64,000 bases of DNA from a virus: positions 124,001 to 188,000 of the IMG/VR virus record IMGVR_UViG_3300047558_000137. One strand, given 5' to 3'. Below, in pieces: positions 24,228 through 33,753 of this stretch. Below the pieces are notes generated by a model. The model worked only from the letters and a program-made list of their open reading frames with translations. It searched no databases and was not told the DNA's origin. The position numbers and the translations under genes are program-made. Positions within the stretch are counted from its first letter, which is position 1, and every line of letters starts with the position of its first letter.

Positions 24228-24521
24228 TTACCAGGTAGCAAATGTTGCTCTAACCCAGGTATTAGTTGCAATACAGATATACAGATGAGTGTTATCACGT
24301 GCCAATTGTCCGGTTATTCCGGTGTCTGACGCAGTAGTTGGCACACTAGTCCAAGTTGGGGTAGTATCTAAAATAGATTGTATGTTGGAAATTTCTGACT
24401 TAGCAACAACAAAGTTGTTTTTGATGTTACTGAAGTTATCACGAAATCCCTGCGTGTCATTGTCTTGACCGGCAATAGGATATGTGATGTCAATGTTTGT
24501 TGGGTTAATGTTAGAAGCCAT
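24228..24521 (-). CDS. short fibre-attachment-module protein (97 aa)
   Basis: Shares the N-terminal module of the adjacent 489-aa protein ('NINPTNIDITYPIAGQDNDT', 'QGFRDNFSNIKNNF') but ends after a short domain (GQLARDNTHLYICIATNTWVRA). Likely arose by duplication of the attachment module; could be a competing short fibre or cap. Confidence 0.65.
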   Translation of the reverse strand: MASNINPTNIDITYPIAGQDNDTQGFRDNFSNIKNNFVVAKSEISNIQSILDTTPTWTSVPTTASDTGITGQLARDNTHLYICIATNTWVRATFATW

Positions 24522-27500
24522 TATTTAAATACTCCGTATTGTGGAAATTTAAGATATTTATCTTGACTTCCTGGTGCGTAATATTGATCACGACGTGATA
24601 TAAACTTAGTTGTACCACCATTGAATGTGGTTGGTTCACTAATTGCAGATTTAGTTAATAGATATGTTTTATATGACGGAACTGTTTGTCCGTTAAGTAG
24701 TATTGGGTCGTAGTAGAGAACTGAGCTGGCACGAGACTTGCCCCCTAATACTTGAACTCGATCATTTGGGGTTATTTCTTGTATAGAGCTCAAATAGACA
24801 ATGTCATTAATTATATTAATTTGCCAAACTCCGGCACGTTGATTTGTAGCAGCCGTTCCTTGTGCTTTTTCTAAATAACCAGGAACAACAGTATAAGAAT
24901 CATAGGCTGTGACACCATATCCTTCAACTACAGTAGTTGAAATGTTATCACCAATCCAGGCATCAAAATAATTTACCCATCCGTCGTACGGCCCCACGTT
25001 ACTAAAGTTTTCTTGTTTAGCAAAAACCATAGTAGAACCAGATGTGTAATTTAACACGCCATCGATACCTCCTCTGGCATTTATATAACTGATAGGTCGT
25101 CCATTTATTTCACTAAATGGTACGTTAACTGCGTAATCAACTCTAGCAACAATTGATCCAACGTTTTTAGTTGGCAGATAATCAAATGTAGTTTCTTTGC
25201 CCGGTAAGTAGGAATTTGAAACTGGATCAAAATATTTACTATATGTATCTTCAACTTGATAACGGTCTATACTAAATTCAATGTTATTAAAGTTTATTCC
25301 GGCATTCTTTAAACGGTATGCAATTAATTTACTTGTACCAGGAATAGTGTAGGCCAATACGGCCGCTTTAGTATATCCCAGTGGTGTTTTAAATTTTGTA
25401 CTGTCTGTTGGATCAGGCTGATTACTTGCCATCCATGGTGGCAAACTACTTTGGTCAATGTATCCTATGCCTTGCTCAAGACGCTTAATCATATTTTCTG
25501 AACTATTAGGATATACCACAGTGTATGGTTGACCATCTTCGTCTATATATGGATTAGATATATCTGCAGACAAATCTAATGTCAATGCTGCACCATGCCC
25601 ATCGGCATTTTCTGCTGGATCAACAATGTTTATATACACCACTTCGTATTTTACATTGTAATATTCATCCAATACTACCGCAGTTTGCACTCCGTCGAAA
25701 CTGTAACGCTTAGTCCAGTGGTTACTTGTTATGGCTGTTTGATAATCGCTTAATTCTTTAGTCGTCAATCCAGACAACATCAGCATTTCAATATTTTTTC
25801 TAACACCGAACCATGGGTCAGTGGGTCTATAGATAATAGCAGGATCAAATATGTTTGTATCAGTAATGATAGAATTATAAATTTGTCTTTGGTCGTTGGC
25901 CGGCAACGCTTTTAAATATAGATTCTCGTAAGGTTTAGAATTTATAATATTCAATGATATAGTAAATTCTTGTATAGAGGTAGCAGAATTATCATTTGTA
26001 CTTGCAAGAACTGTAAATTTATAAGTTCTGTCAATTGTGGTTGTGTTTTTATCAAACGTAGTTGTATAGTCATCAATTGTTGATGCCTCAAAACTAACTC
26101 TTCCGCTTATATCACCGGATGGTAATAGTGTTAGCCCCTGAGGTAATCTAGCAGATAAACCAGATTTATCATAAATTGAGTAGGTCAATGGCTTTCCAAT
26201 AATACTACGTGCTTTAACTGAAAGCTCGCTAACTGTACCATTATCAATTGACCCAAGATTTGGAGATGTTTGCCATTCAATGATATTGTTAATATCACCC
26301 AATACATTTAATGTAAAGTAAATCGGAACACTAGAGTAATCTACTTCGTCAACAGTCTTAGTTACAACAACACCAAATGTATATGATGTCAATGACTCTG
26401 TTTGTGGATCTAATTTTCCGTACAGCCATCCTGTGTTGGCATCCAATAATAATCCAGGTAAGTTATTAGTTCCGCTACCGCCGGGGTCAAAACTGTCGAA
26501 ACTTCCTGGTAATCCATTGTTAGTTGGCAATTGTTCCAGTGGATCAAATCCCGAATCATCATCAAATGTTCCAATGGTGTTTGCCAATGAATATGTTAAA
26601 TCATAATTTTGAAAATCAAATCCATCAAACTTAAAAGCATAATAGCTGTCTTGACGACCAACTGGTAAGACTCTCGATGTGTTTAATAAAACAGGTAGAT
26701 ATTGGTTTAAGCTATCAACTGTTATATACGTATCATTGATTTTGTTTGTACTGTCTGCTGTAAATCCACCGCGGCTAACAACCTGTAGTGAATAATCTTG
26801 TATGTCATAGTTAGCACCATCATACGCCTGTACAGTAAAACTATAGGTTAGGCTCTGATTTAATTGGTTAAAGTCGTAGGGACCGAAATCGTAATCCTGT
26901 ACATCAGTTTGTATACCACCTGAATCAACTACATCCCCGTCAAATCCTGCAGGCCCCCATGCACCTACTAGTTGCAATGGTTGTATATAGCCGCTTAACA
27001 AGCCTGTGTTAGATAAAGTTATACCTGTTGGCAAAGATCCACCAACAATAGACCACTGTATTACCACAGCTGGGTTAGATTCTAATACTTGTAACTGCTG
27101 ACTATAGTATCCGCCGTCAAAATATGTTCCTAGATTTTTAGAACCTGGACTACTTGGTTCAACTGTTGGGCCATATACGTTAGTTAATGTTATACTAAAC
27201 GAACGATCATTGATATGACCAAGATCGTTTGTTGCTCTGACACTAAATCTGAAATTTTGACTTTGATCAACTGCAATGGAATTTAAAAATGTAGGTACAC
27301 CTTGTAATATTCCAGTGCGTGTTAATTCCATTCCCGGCGGCAACTCGCCGGATATTACTTTGTATGTGATAGTTTGTCCAGATGGACCTTGTGCTGTTAA
27401 TTGTAAAGAAAAATATTCCGAGTTTGGTACAGTGGCTAACAGTCCGGGTGGGGTAACCCATTGAAAGTCTCGGTTAACTGTATTAGTGATAGATATGTAA

Positions 27501-27859
27501 AAGTTACCATCAATTACTTTTCCTTCAGCACTTCTCGCTCTTATAATAAAATTATAATCTAAGCGATCAAAGTAATTATTAGATGGAGTTGAGTAAACGG
27601 GAGTTCCTGATATTACACCAACATAGTCATGGGCAACAATTTGTCCATAGTATGGACTACCCGGGTCAGTGACAACAGGACCTTTATCAACAGTAGTTAA
27701 GGTCAGTCCCGGTGGCAAGTCTCCACTTATTTTAGTAAATGTATACTCTGTGCCGGGATAGTCAGTATCTGCCACTAGTAATTGTACACTAGCAGGCAAT
27801 CCGATAAGAAAATCACCTAAACTACCCGGTGTTGTTACCCAACTTAATTTTGTTGCCAT
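24521..27859 (-). CDS. giant Ig-like-repeat adhesin/fibre protein (1112 aa)
   Basis: Contains at least four repeats of the putative-Ig (He_PIG/cadherin-like) type: 'SGDLPPGLTLT...GVISGTPVY', 'SGELPPGMELTRTGILQGVPTF', 'GGSLPTGITLSNTGLLSGYI' and 'LPQGLTLLPSGDISGRV'. The C-terminal third is not repeat-like. Such proteins bind carbohydrates or other surface polymers on virions. Starts 1 nt from the preceding gene's stop, within the fibre operon. Confidence 0.75.
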   Translation of the reverse strand: MATKLSWVTTPGSLGDFLIGLPASVQLLVADTDYPGTEYTFTKISGDLPPGLTLTTVDKGPVVTDPGSPYYGQIVAHDYVGVISGTPVYSTPSNNYFDRLDYNFIIRARSAEGKVIDGNFYISITNTVNRDFQWVTPPGLLATVPNSEYFSLQLTAQGPSGQTITYKVISGELPPGMELTRTGILQGVPTFLNSIAVDQSQNFRFSVRATNDLGHINDRSFSITLTNVYGPTVEPSSPGSKNLGTYFDGGYYSQQLQVLESNPAVVIQWSIVGGSLPTGITLSNTGLLSGYIQPLQLVGAWGPAGFDGDVVDSGGIQTDVQDYDFGPYDFNQLNQSLTYSFTVQAYDGANYDIQDYSLQVVSRGGFTADSTNKINDTYITVDSLNQYLPVLLNTSRVLPVGRQDSYYAFKFDGFDFQNYDLTYSLANTIGTFDDDSGFDPLEQLPTNNGLPGSFDSFDPGGSGTNNLPGLLLDANTGWLYGKLDPQTESLTSYTFGVVVTKTVDEVDYSSVPIYFTLNVLGDINNIIEWQTSPNLGSIDNGTVSELSVKARSIIGKPLTYSIYDKSGLSARLPQGLTLLPSGDISGRVSFEASTIDDYTTTFDKNTTTIDRTYKFTVLASTNDNSATSIQEFTISLNIINSKPYENLYLKALPANDQRQIYNSIITDTNIFDPAIIYRPTDPWFGVRKNIEMLMLSGLTTKELSDYQTAITSNHWTKRYSFDGVQTAVVLDEYYNVKYEVVYINIVDPAENADGHGAALTLDLSADISNPYIDEDGQPYTVVYPNSSENMIKRLEQGIGYIDQSSLPPWMASNQPDPTDSTKFKTPLGYTKAAVLAYTIPGTSKLIAYRLKNAGINFNNIEFSIDRYQVEDTYSKYFDPVSNSYLPGKETTFDYLPTKNVGSIVARVDYAVNVPFSEINGRPISYINARGGIDGVLNYTSGSTMVFAKQENFSNVGPYDGWVNYFDAWIGDNISTTVVEGYGVTAYDSYTVVPGYLEKAQGTAATNQRAGVWQINIINDIVYLSSIQEITPNDRVQVLGGKSRASSVLYYDPILLNGQTVPSYKTYLLTKSAISEPTTFNGGTTKFISRRDQYYAPGSQDKYLKFPQYGVFK

Positions 27860-27860
27860 A

Positions 27861-30074
27861 TTATAAAATCAACGCTTCGATCATCTTTTCGCCAACTTCG
27901 TCGCTAGATTCTAATGCTATAGCAAATACATCACTTGAATGTGGTACGCCTGCTACCGCACAACCGTTTGCACCAGCAATTAGTCGTTGGCCTTTTCTAA
28001 TAAATCCAATTACACGCACAGGAACTCGACCTTTAAGTGCAACAGCTTGACCATTGCATTCACTATTCATCAAGTAAGCAGGAGATTCTGATATAGCACC
28101 AATTGCTCTATCGCCAATTTGACATGCAGTTACTTCAGCTTCTCCGCCAACTGCAACCACTGTACCAATTGAGTACTCTTGGTCTGTTACATATTTCTCT
28201 GCCAAGTCGGCATACTTGGCCTGTGTAGATACACCATAGAATGTATTAAACCAACTAGTTGGACTACCTAGGTTATATGTTACGTTGGCACTTGGCATAA
28301 TGTTGCCGGTTATAATAATACCACTGCCGTTAGTAGTTGGTGCTACCAATGTAATATTGGCTGTGGAGTTTACAGACAGGTTACTTAATGTACCAACTGC
28401 GGTAATACCAGTCTGTACCGCTGTTCCTATAGTACCAATATGTACTGCACCAACGTTACCAATAGTGGCTGCATTAATAGTTGTTGAACTCAATGAGTTA
28501 ATATTGGCACTAGGTGTTTGTACATTTGCAACGCCTTGTATATAACCGCCGGTGATAACTGCATTGGCTGTGTTAATGCTACCAGCATATAATGTTGTTA
28601 CGTTACCGTTTGTACTATTTAGGCTGGTAATATACCCTGTAGCGGCAGTAATGTTTGCCAGGCCTTGTATATACCCGCCTGATATTACTGCATTGGCAGT
28701 ACTAAAACTGTTTGCAACCAATATTCCATGGTTACTTGCACCACTTACTGTTAATCCAGTCAGTGTTCCTAGGCTAGTTACGTTAGTCTGTGCCGCTGTT
28801 TGCAGTTGGCCATATACTGGACCAACAAATGCACCGGCAGTAATGTTACCACTAACACCTAATTGTGTTAGACCTGTTAATGAACCAGTGACAGTAATAG
28901 TGGTAGCGGTAATGTTAGTAACGCCAATTGACGTTGCTTGTAATGTGTTTGTGGAAGTTGTGCCGATAACAGTTAAGTTGCCCAGACTACCAACTGTGGT
29001 AATTCCTGTTTGCACTGGATTAGTTACGTTGCCCCACACGTTGCCTACAAATCCACCAGCTACTACGTTTCCAAATACTCCTAGACCACCGGCAGTGATT
29101 GCAATAGCGCCAGTTGATGAACTAGTAGAAGCTTCAGCTGATGTAAATCTTGCACTACCGGTAACAATACCTCCAATTAATGGAGTACCGTACCAGCCTA
29201 TTGTGTTAGCAGTAAGAACAGCGTACCCACCTGAGTATACATTTCCAGTAGACATTATAGATCCACTTACTGTAGCGTTCGATGCAACAGTTAGATTGCC
29301 GCCTGCGTTAACGTTACCTGCAATGCCTGCGCCACCTGCAACAATCAATGCCCCGGTTGCAGTGCTTGTACTTGGTGTGGTATTGCTTAATAGGCCGCTA
29401 CCAAAGTGTACGTTACCATATATACCACTATAAACTACACTGTTACCCAACATTGGGTCAGCATCATTATTGTTTGTGATTTTATAGACAAAATCGTTGG
29501 TTTGGTATTGATACCCAAAGAACGAATATGTGTTAACTGGATAATGGTGGCTAATGTTGCCAAAAATACCCACGTCTTTAACGTCACCTACTGCGGCGTT
29601 AGCATGAACTACCAACAGACCAGCATCAGTGGTCTGTGCAACACCACCAGAAACTGCTGATACATAATATAAATTTCTAAAAGGACGGGTAACACTACCT
29701 AAGTCGTATACGCCACTATCAGTTGGAATAATGTTACCCGATGTGTATACTGTGTTGGCAAAGTAAGTTGTACCGCCGCTATATAACCCAGTATTTGCAA
29801 TTACATTGTCGGCAGCTAAATTGGCAGAAAATGCCGCTGTAGTGCCTGTTGCGTTTGCTGTAAATGAATTAGTAAAACTAGCATTTACAGAAGTAAGTTG
29901 GTTGGATATAGTAGAGTTTAAAAAGTCTACCTGCGTTCCGTTTAAGAAAGCAGAAACGTTAGCGAAGTTGTCGTCTACCTTTTTAAACGCTTCTCGAATG
30001 TTGTCACCAGTACCGTCGTTGGGACTAGTACCAATATTAACGTCTGTAATCTTATTAGATTCCCACAATGCCAT
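27861..30074 (-). CDS. long repetitive fibre protein with C-terminal G2-peptidase-like domain (737 aa)
   Basis: The N-terminal 'DVNIGTSPNDGTGDNIREAF' plus 'KKVDDNFANV' is a fibre-attachment module common in phages. The middle holds repeats like 'GNVTNPVQTGITTVGSLGNL' predicted to form a beta-helix. The C-terminus 'TQAKYADLAEKYVTDQEY...GTVVAVGG' resembles the intramolecular chaperone/peptidase G2-type domain of fibres. First gene of the fibre operon, AAGGAT upstream. Confidence 0.75.
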   Translation of the reverse strand: MALWESNKITDVNIGTSPNDGTGDNIREAFKKVDDNFANVSAFLNGTQVDFLNSTISNQLTSVNASFTNSFTANATGTTAAFSANLAADNVIANTGLYSGGTTYFANTVYTSGNIIPTDSGVYDLGSVTRPFRNLYYVSAVSGGVAQTTDAGLLVVHANAAVGDVKDVGIFGNISHHYPVNTYSFFGYQYQTNDFVYKITNNNDADPMLGNSVVYSGIYGNVHFGSGLLSNTTPSTSTATGALIVAGGAGIAGNVNAGGNLTVASNATVSGSIMSTGNVYSGGYAVLTANTIGWYGTPLIGGIVTGSARFTSAEASTSSSTGAIAITAGGLGVFGNVVAGGFVGNVWGNVTNPVQTGITTVGSLGNLTVIGTTSTNTLQATSIGVTNITATTITVTGSLTGLTQLGVSGNITAGAFVGPVYGQLQTAAQTNVTSLGTLTGLTVSGASNHGILVANSFSTANAVISGGYIQGLANITAATGYITSLNSTNGNVTTLYAGSINTANAVITGGYIQGVANVQTPSANINSLSSTTINAATIGNVGAVHIGTIGTAVQTGITAVGTLSNLSVNSTANITLVAPTTNGSGIIITGNIMPSANVTYNLGSPTSWFNTFYGVSTQAKYADLAEKYVTDQEYSIGTVVAVGGEAEVTACQIGDRAIGAISESPAYLMNSECNGQAVALKGRVPVRVIGFIRKGQRLIAGANGCAVAGVPHSSDVFAIALESSDEVGEKMIEALIL

Positions 30075-30129
30075 AGCTCAAATCCTTATATAGCTTATTT
30101 AGCTGGATTTGAGAAAGCAGGGTTTTGGA

Positions 30130-30453
30130 TTAAATGCTAAAACTGCTACCGCAACCGCATGTTGTTTGTGCGTTTGGGTTATTAATAGTAAAACTGCTGC
30201 CCATTAATTCTTCTTTATAATCAATGGTAGCGCCAGTTAAATACTGCCCACTCATAACATCTACTAGAACTTTTACCCCATCTAGGTCAAAATCCCAATC
30301 GTCATCAGTTTTTTCTTCGTCCAGTGTAAATCCATAGCTAAATCCCGAGCAGCCGCCACCTTGGACAAACACTCGTAAGTTAACGTTTGGATTGTTTTCT
30401 TCTGCTAAAATGTCTCGAATTTTAGCTTTTGCTGATTCAGTAATAGTAATCAT
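30130..30453 (-). CDS. A-type iron-sulfur carrier (IscA/ErpA family)
   Basis: A 107-residue protein with the three invariant cysteines: '[13 protein letters not shown]' and 'TTCGCGSSF'. '[16 protein letters not shown]' is the family N-terminus. A-type carriers deliver Fe-S clusters to apo-proteins; phage copies are known in cyanophages. Its clients could include the radical SAM enzyme at 46900. Confidence 0.93.
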   Translation of the reverse strand: MITITESAKAKIRDILAEENNPNVNLRVFVQGGGCSGFSYGFTLDEEKTDDDWDFDLDGVKVLVDVMSGQYLTGATIDYKEELMGSSFTINNPNAQTTCGCGSSFSI

Positions 30454-30458
30454 ACAAA

Positions 30459-30677
30459 TTATTTATTGCGATATACTACACGACCGCGATTTAAGTCATA
30501 TGGACTCATTTCAACTTCTACACTGTCACCTAGTAGAATACGAATATTGTGTTGACGAAGTTTTCCGCCAATTGTGGCAGTAATCATATGATCGTTTTCG
30601 AGTTTAACTCTAAACATTGCATTGGGCAGTACCTCGTCAATTTTACCTGCCATGCGAATTTGCTCTTCTTTGGCCAT
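30459..30677 (-). CDS. infA: translation initiation factor IF-1
   Basis: A 72-residue protein, the same length as E. coli IF-1, with the OB-fold pattern '[20 protein letters not shown]', '[20 protein letters not shown]' and '[18 protein letters not shown]'. IF-1 occupies the ribosomal A site during initiation. A full-length, well-preserved copy in a phage is unusual and fits the other translation genes here (tmRNA, suppressor tRNA). Five nt separate it from the Fe-S carrier gene. Confidence 0.95.
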   Translation of the reverse strand: MAKEEQIRMAGKIDEVLPNAMFRVKLENDHMITATIGGKLRQHNIRILLGDSVEVEMSPYDLNRGRVVYRNK

Positions 30678-30717
30678 TTTGCTTTTGCGTTATCCTTTCA
30701 TTATCTACGCTGTTTAC

Positions 30718-31026
30718 TTATGCCAAAGGTTTGGCAATTAGTTTAATAAACATGAACTTTTTCATGTGTTTTTCGCTGCCAGTGACGTAGCCCAACGGAT
30801 AGGTGCCGCGGCAGTCTTTAACTACCTTGACTCCACCCTTGGGGCCTTGGCGCCATATTACGTCACTGCATTGAACCGCGTCATAGTACGACCTAGTGGC
30901 ATACTTGTGGTCTGGAGAATCGAACGTATAAACGCCGCGGGGACGACTGGGACTGTCCCAATTGACTTCGCAGTAGTACTGGTAATTAGCCACGGCGCAT
31001 ACGGCTGATTTCCACCGCCTCATCAT
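30718..31026 (-). CDS. hypothetical phage protein (about 102 aa)
   Basis: The frame runs further upstream inside the next gene, so I place the start at ATG 31026 (MMRRWKSAVCAVANYQYY). Basic with a Cys pair; 'RQGPKGGVKVVKDCRGTYPLG' is a beta-rich stretch. Start uncertain. Confidence 0.5.
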   Translation of the reverse strand: MMRRWKSAVCAVANYQYYCEVNWDSPSRPRGVYTFDSPDHKYATRSYYDAVQCSDVIWRQGPKGGVKVVKDCRGTYPLGYVTGSEKHMKKFMFIKLIAKPLA

Positions 31027-31381
31027 CACTGAAGATGGGCACGGCGTTGCTTTTGTGCATGGTACCAATGCCAAGAATCTTAGTACCTGTATATTGTGGA
31101 ATAGCTTTTGTAGTTGCAATACCGTCGCCAGTATTACGACTAGGAATGTGGTTAGTAGTTGAACGGCCCGGCGGAGCTGACAACGAATAATTCAGTGGCT
31201 CAGCCTTTAAGGCACGTTGACGTCGGCGGTCTTCTTGTTCGGCGCCATGACGCTTTTTAAGTTCTGCCCATTCTTGATTAAGACGCTCATGCGCTGCCTT
31301 GGCTTCGGCGCTCTTAAACTTGATCTTGCCTTTTTTCTTACCAGATAGGCTCAAACTGGGGTGTGCTAAGTGCATTGTCAT
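30986..31381 (-). CDS. conserved phage protein (131 aa), leaderless promoter
   Basis: Basic helical N-terminal half (KKKGKIKFKSAEAKAAHERLNQEWAELKKRH) and a C-terminal 'QYTGTKILGIGTMHKSNAVP' segment that I recognise from phage hypotheticals. TATAAT lies 6 nt before ATG 31381 with no ribosome-binding site, implying a leaderless transcript. Confidence 0.6.
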   Translation of the reverse strand: MTMHLAHPSLSLSGKKKGKIKFKSAEAKAAHERLNQEWAELKKRHGAEQEDRRRQRALKAEPLNYSLSAPPGRSTTNHIPSRNTGDGIATTKAIPQYTGTKILGIGTMHKSNAVPIFSDDEAVEISRMRRG

Positions 31382-31387
31382 AGCTGT

Positions 31388-31393
31388 ATTATA
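31388..31393 (-). promoter_or_regulatory. extended -10 promoter (TGCTATAAT), predicted leaderless
   Basis: TGCTATAAT-ACAGCT-ATG. The 20 nt ATGCTATAATACAGCTATGA are identical to those preceding the array gene at 37978. Confidence 0.65.
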
Positions 31394-31398
31394 GCATA

Positions 31399-31728
31399 TT
31401 ATTCAAATTGATCTGGCCAGTCTCTGTAGTAAGCATGTTGTAAGTTTTCGGCAAATTGATTAAAACTTTTGTGTTTAGTTTCTAGCTCGCCCTCTTGTGG
31501 GGCAACACGCTTAAATGCGGACTCTAGCTGTGTCATATCCTTAAAGTCCATCATAATGTGCCACTCGGGAATGTCCATACTACGAAACCCCATTTTACAA
31601 CGAGTAATTCTGTAGCTGACCATTTTGCCTTCTTTGACTAAATGATCTAAAAATCCCCGCATATTAGCAACCCACTGTGAGTCACTAATGTCGCCTTTCT
31701 TGTCACACCAAACGTGATAGATATCCAT
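31399..31728 (-). CDS. DUF6614-like protein
   Basis: A 109-residue protein 'MDIYHVWCDKKGDISDSQWVANMRGFLDHLVKEGKM...' with 'YRITRCKMGFRSMDIPEWHI' and 'AYYRDWPDQ', which matches my memory of the DUF6614 family (ferredoxin-like fold, found in bacteria). Function unknown. Confidence 0.6.
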   Translation of the reverse strand: MDIYHVWCDKKGDISDSQWVANMRGFLDHLVKEGKMVSYRITRCKMGFRSMDIPEWHIMMDFKDMTQLESAFKRVAPQEGELETKHKSFNQFAENLQHAYYRDWPDQFE

Positions 31729-32153
31729 TATAAAGTCCCTAACATTTTAAACCCTTGCAGGCCTAGCATATAGGGTTCAGTTGATTCAAAATACATAAAT
31801 TGATATCCTCTATCTCGATAGATAGCACATTCATTTTGTAAACTGCGTATGCCCAATCTTAATTTAGGGTTGGCATAATCCCAAGCATGGTGGTCTACAA
31901 CAACGGTTTGGCTATCCCAAATACGATACATGCTCCATGCTATTAGTCGATCTTGTTCATAATATCCAAATACTTCAGTGTTAGGTACAGAGAATCTCCC
32001 TGGTACCATTGGCATAACACTTTTAAATTTTTTGTATAAGCAGTATTCTTTATAAACTCGATTGATTTCGTCTATTGGAACAGGGTTTAATAAATGTGCT
32101 TCTAATGTAATATTATAAGTGACCGTAGTTAAATCTATACGACCGAATTCCAT
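31728..32153 (-). CDS. GNAT/FemAB-like acyltransferase-fold protein
   Basis: A 141-residue protein with GNAT-like strands 'TEVFGYYEQDRLIAWSMYRIW' and 'VVVDHHAWDYANPKLRLGIRSLQNECAIY', the second resembling the acceptor/CoA helix region. Its ATG comes one codon after the in-frame TAG of the upstream gene and has no ribosome-binding site, so it may be made by readthrough or reinitiation. Confidence 0.55.
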   Translation of the reverse strand: MEFGRIDLTTVTYNITLEAHLLNPVPIDEINRVYKEYCLYKKFKSVMPMVPGRFSVPNTEVFGYYEQDRLIAWSMYRIWDSQTVVVDHHAWDYANPKLRLGIRSLQNECAIYRDRGYQFMYFESTEPYMLGLQGFKMLGTL

Positions 32154-32156
32154 GAA

Positions 32157-32636
32157 CTATTTGAATCTCCAGTTGACAACTTGATCTAGTGCAGCCTGGT
32201 CCCAGTTATTGTAGTAACCCTTAGATTTAAGTTGATCGGCTGCTGTATTTAACTTGTCTAGTTTCTGTACCACTAATAATCCAGCCAACCCAAAGTTCAT
32301 CTTTACGCCATTGACATATTCCTCAGCATCAGGATGATCTTCTAAGACTACATAGTTATGGGGCATTAAAATTTTATTGTATGCCTGTACAAGACTTGCT
32401 AATACAACTTGGTCCACCTGTGTGTGGTCAAACCAAACAACTACAACTTCTTTAGTTTCAAGTTCTTGTAGATTTGCTTCAACTGTATTAACAAGATTAC
32501 CAGGATCGCTTTTTACAATGGCTATTTTATTGTTTACCCTGGCCTGTCTTGCAAAAGGACAAGGCGCCCATGCGCCTAATGCAGGATGTGGAACTTCCAC
32601 AAACTCCTGCATCCATTTAATTAATTGCTGTTCCAT
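32157..32636 (-). CDS. hypothetical protein ending in TAG, in frame with next gene (159 aa)
   Basis: 'HPALGAWAPCPFARQARVNNKI' is a motif I associate with small proteins found near GNAT-like genes. It ends at TAG, one of few amber stops in this window; the next gene's ATG follows after one further in-frame codon. Readthrough would give a 302-residue fusion. Confidence 0.6.
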   Translation of the reverse strand: MEQQLIKWMQEFVEVPHPALGAWAPCPFARQARVNNKIAIVKSDPGNLVNTVEANLQELETKEVVVVWFDHTQVDQVVLASLVQAYNKILMPHNYVVLEDHPDAEEYVNGVKMNFGLAGLLVVQKLDKLNTAADQLKSKGYYNNWDQAALDQVVNWRFK

Positions 32637-33000
32637 CGCTGGTTAATTTTAATTTGGCAAGTGGGATTTCTTCTAAACGTGGACCTGCTAGTGCTCGCTC
32701 TTTGTCAATTAAAAAGATATGCCCTTTAAAACGCTCGAGCAGATGCTTTTTAATTTCTTCTTCATCACGACCTTGACCTAGAAATTGATCAGTTTCTGCA
32801 TCAAACCAGTAAGTCATATCGCCATGTTTTTCCGGTTTAATTTCGTGTATCATTTTAGATACACGCTTGTACATAGATTCAATTTCTGCTTCACTGGGGC
32901 GATTGCGCCAGCGATCAATTACACGAATCACTACAGACCAAAAGATAGCCCATAGAGTTAGCTGTAACATAAATCCTAAGAATTCTGCGATAATTTCCAT
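32617..33000 (-). CDS. single-pass membrane protein (127 aa)
   Basis: Start placed at ATG 33000 (MEIIAEFLGFMLQLTLWAIF), next to the stop of the upstream gene. One N-terminal transmembrane segment then a cytoplasmic-type helical region ('DMTYWFDAETDQFLGQGRDEEE'). Conserved phage type, unknown role. Confidence 0.6.
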   Translation of the reverse strand: MEIIAEFLGFMLQLTLWAIFWSVVIRVIDRWRNRPSEAEIESMYKRVSKMIHEIKPEKHGDMTYWFDAETDQFLGQGRDEEEIKKHLLERFKGHIFLIDKERALAGPRLEEIPLAKLKLTSDGTAIN

Positions 33001-33001
33001 A

Positions 33002-33718
33002 TTAGTCCCAAAGTGCCTGATAATACTTACCAAACAGTCGGAAGCCGTTGCTAATACGGTCTTGCACAACCTTCATGCCTTCGTAATCACATTTGTATGT
33101 ATCGTTTGGTCCACGATCCATTTGGTAATATTTATGTTCACCTTTTGGAACTTGATTACCATCTTTATCGACAGGCACCCACAGCATGTCTATCTCGCCT
33201 GAGCGAAACTCATCTTGCCAGCTTTCATCAAGTTCATGCTCAAAGGCAAATATCATTTCATCCATTACCCAATCCCAACGCTTGAAATGATTGTCGTCGG
33301 TGTCGTATTCATTTTCTTTAGGAGGTGCGCTGGTGCTACGCAATTCTTCCGGTACATCAGCATCATCTACAAATGGCGCACCGTGTTTATCACGCTTTAG
33401 CTGTCGTAGCATAGGCAAGGCAATCATGCCCAGCGTATGATCCATTGACCAAGTGTCCCAACGATCAATCTTAACGTATTCAATACGTGGGTAAATCTTT
33501 TCGCCAACCCACTGAATAGCACGACTAACGGGTACTAGTCGTTCAGCAAGTGCTTCTGCCCATTCGGGACGATCAAACCATTTACGGTTTTCGTCTAGTG
33601 CAGATTCAATGCTTTTATCGCGATGGCAACGACTCCAGTCAGTCCAAAAGAACGCCAAGTCCACGATAGTGTAGGGACTAAGCCAATGATCTCGATATTT
33701 GCTGATGTAAACTTTCAT
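33002..33718 (-). CDS. conserved T4-like phage protein (238 aa)
   Basis: 'MKVYISKYRDHWLSPYTIVD', 'RIEYVKIDRWDTWSMDHTLG' and 'STSAPPKENEYDTDDNHFKRW' are highly recognisable in a widespread phage hypothetical protein. No enzymatic motif identified. Transcribed from a consensus promoter placed for a leaderless start. Confidence 0.75.
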   Translation of the reverse strand: MKVYISKYRDHWLSPYTIVDLAFFWTDWSRCHRDKSIESALDENRKWFDRPEWAEALAERLVPVSRAIQWVGEKIYPRIEYVKIDRWDTWSMDHTLGMIALPMLRQLKRDKHGAPFVDDADVPEELRSTSAPPKENEYDTDDNHFKRWDWVMDEMIFAFEHELDESWQDEFRSGEIDMLWVPVDKDGNQVPKGEHKYYQMDRGPNDTYKCDYEGMKVVQDRISNGFRLFGKYYQALWD

Positions 33719-33724
33719 AGCTTA

Positions 33725-33753
33725 ATTATATATTTAATTGAATTTCTGGTCAA
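33725..33753 (-). promoter_or_regulatory. sigma-70 promoter, predicted leaderless
   Basis: TTGACC, 17-nt spacer, TATAAT, then TAAGCT and ATG 33718 on the minus strand. The -35 overlaps the stop codon of the last LRW-array gene. Confidence 0.75.

Noticed and set aside
28285-29660. Long plus-strand open frames opposite the fibre gene
   Set aside because: They are mirror frames of a repetitive, T/G/N-rich fibre gene with no ribosome-binding site and low-complexity products.
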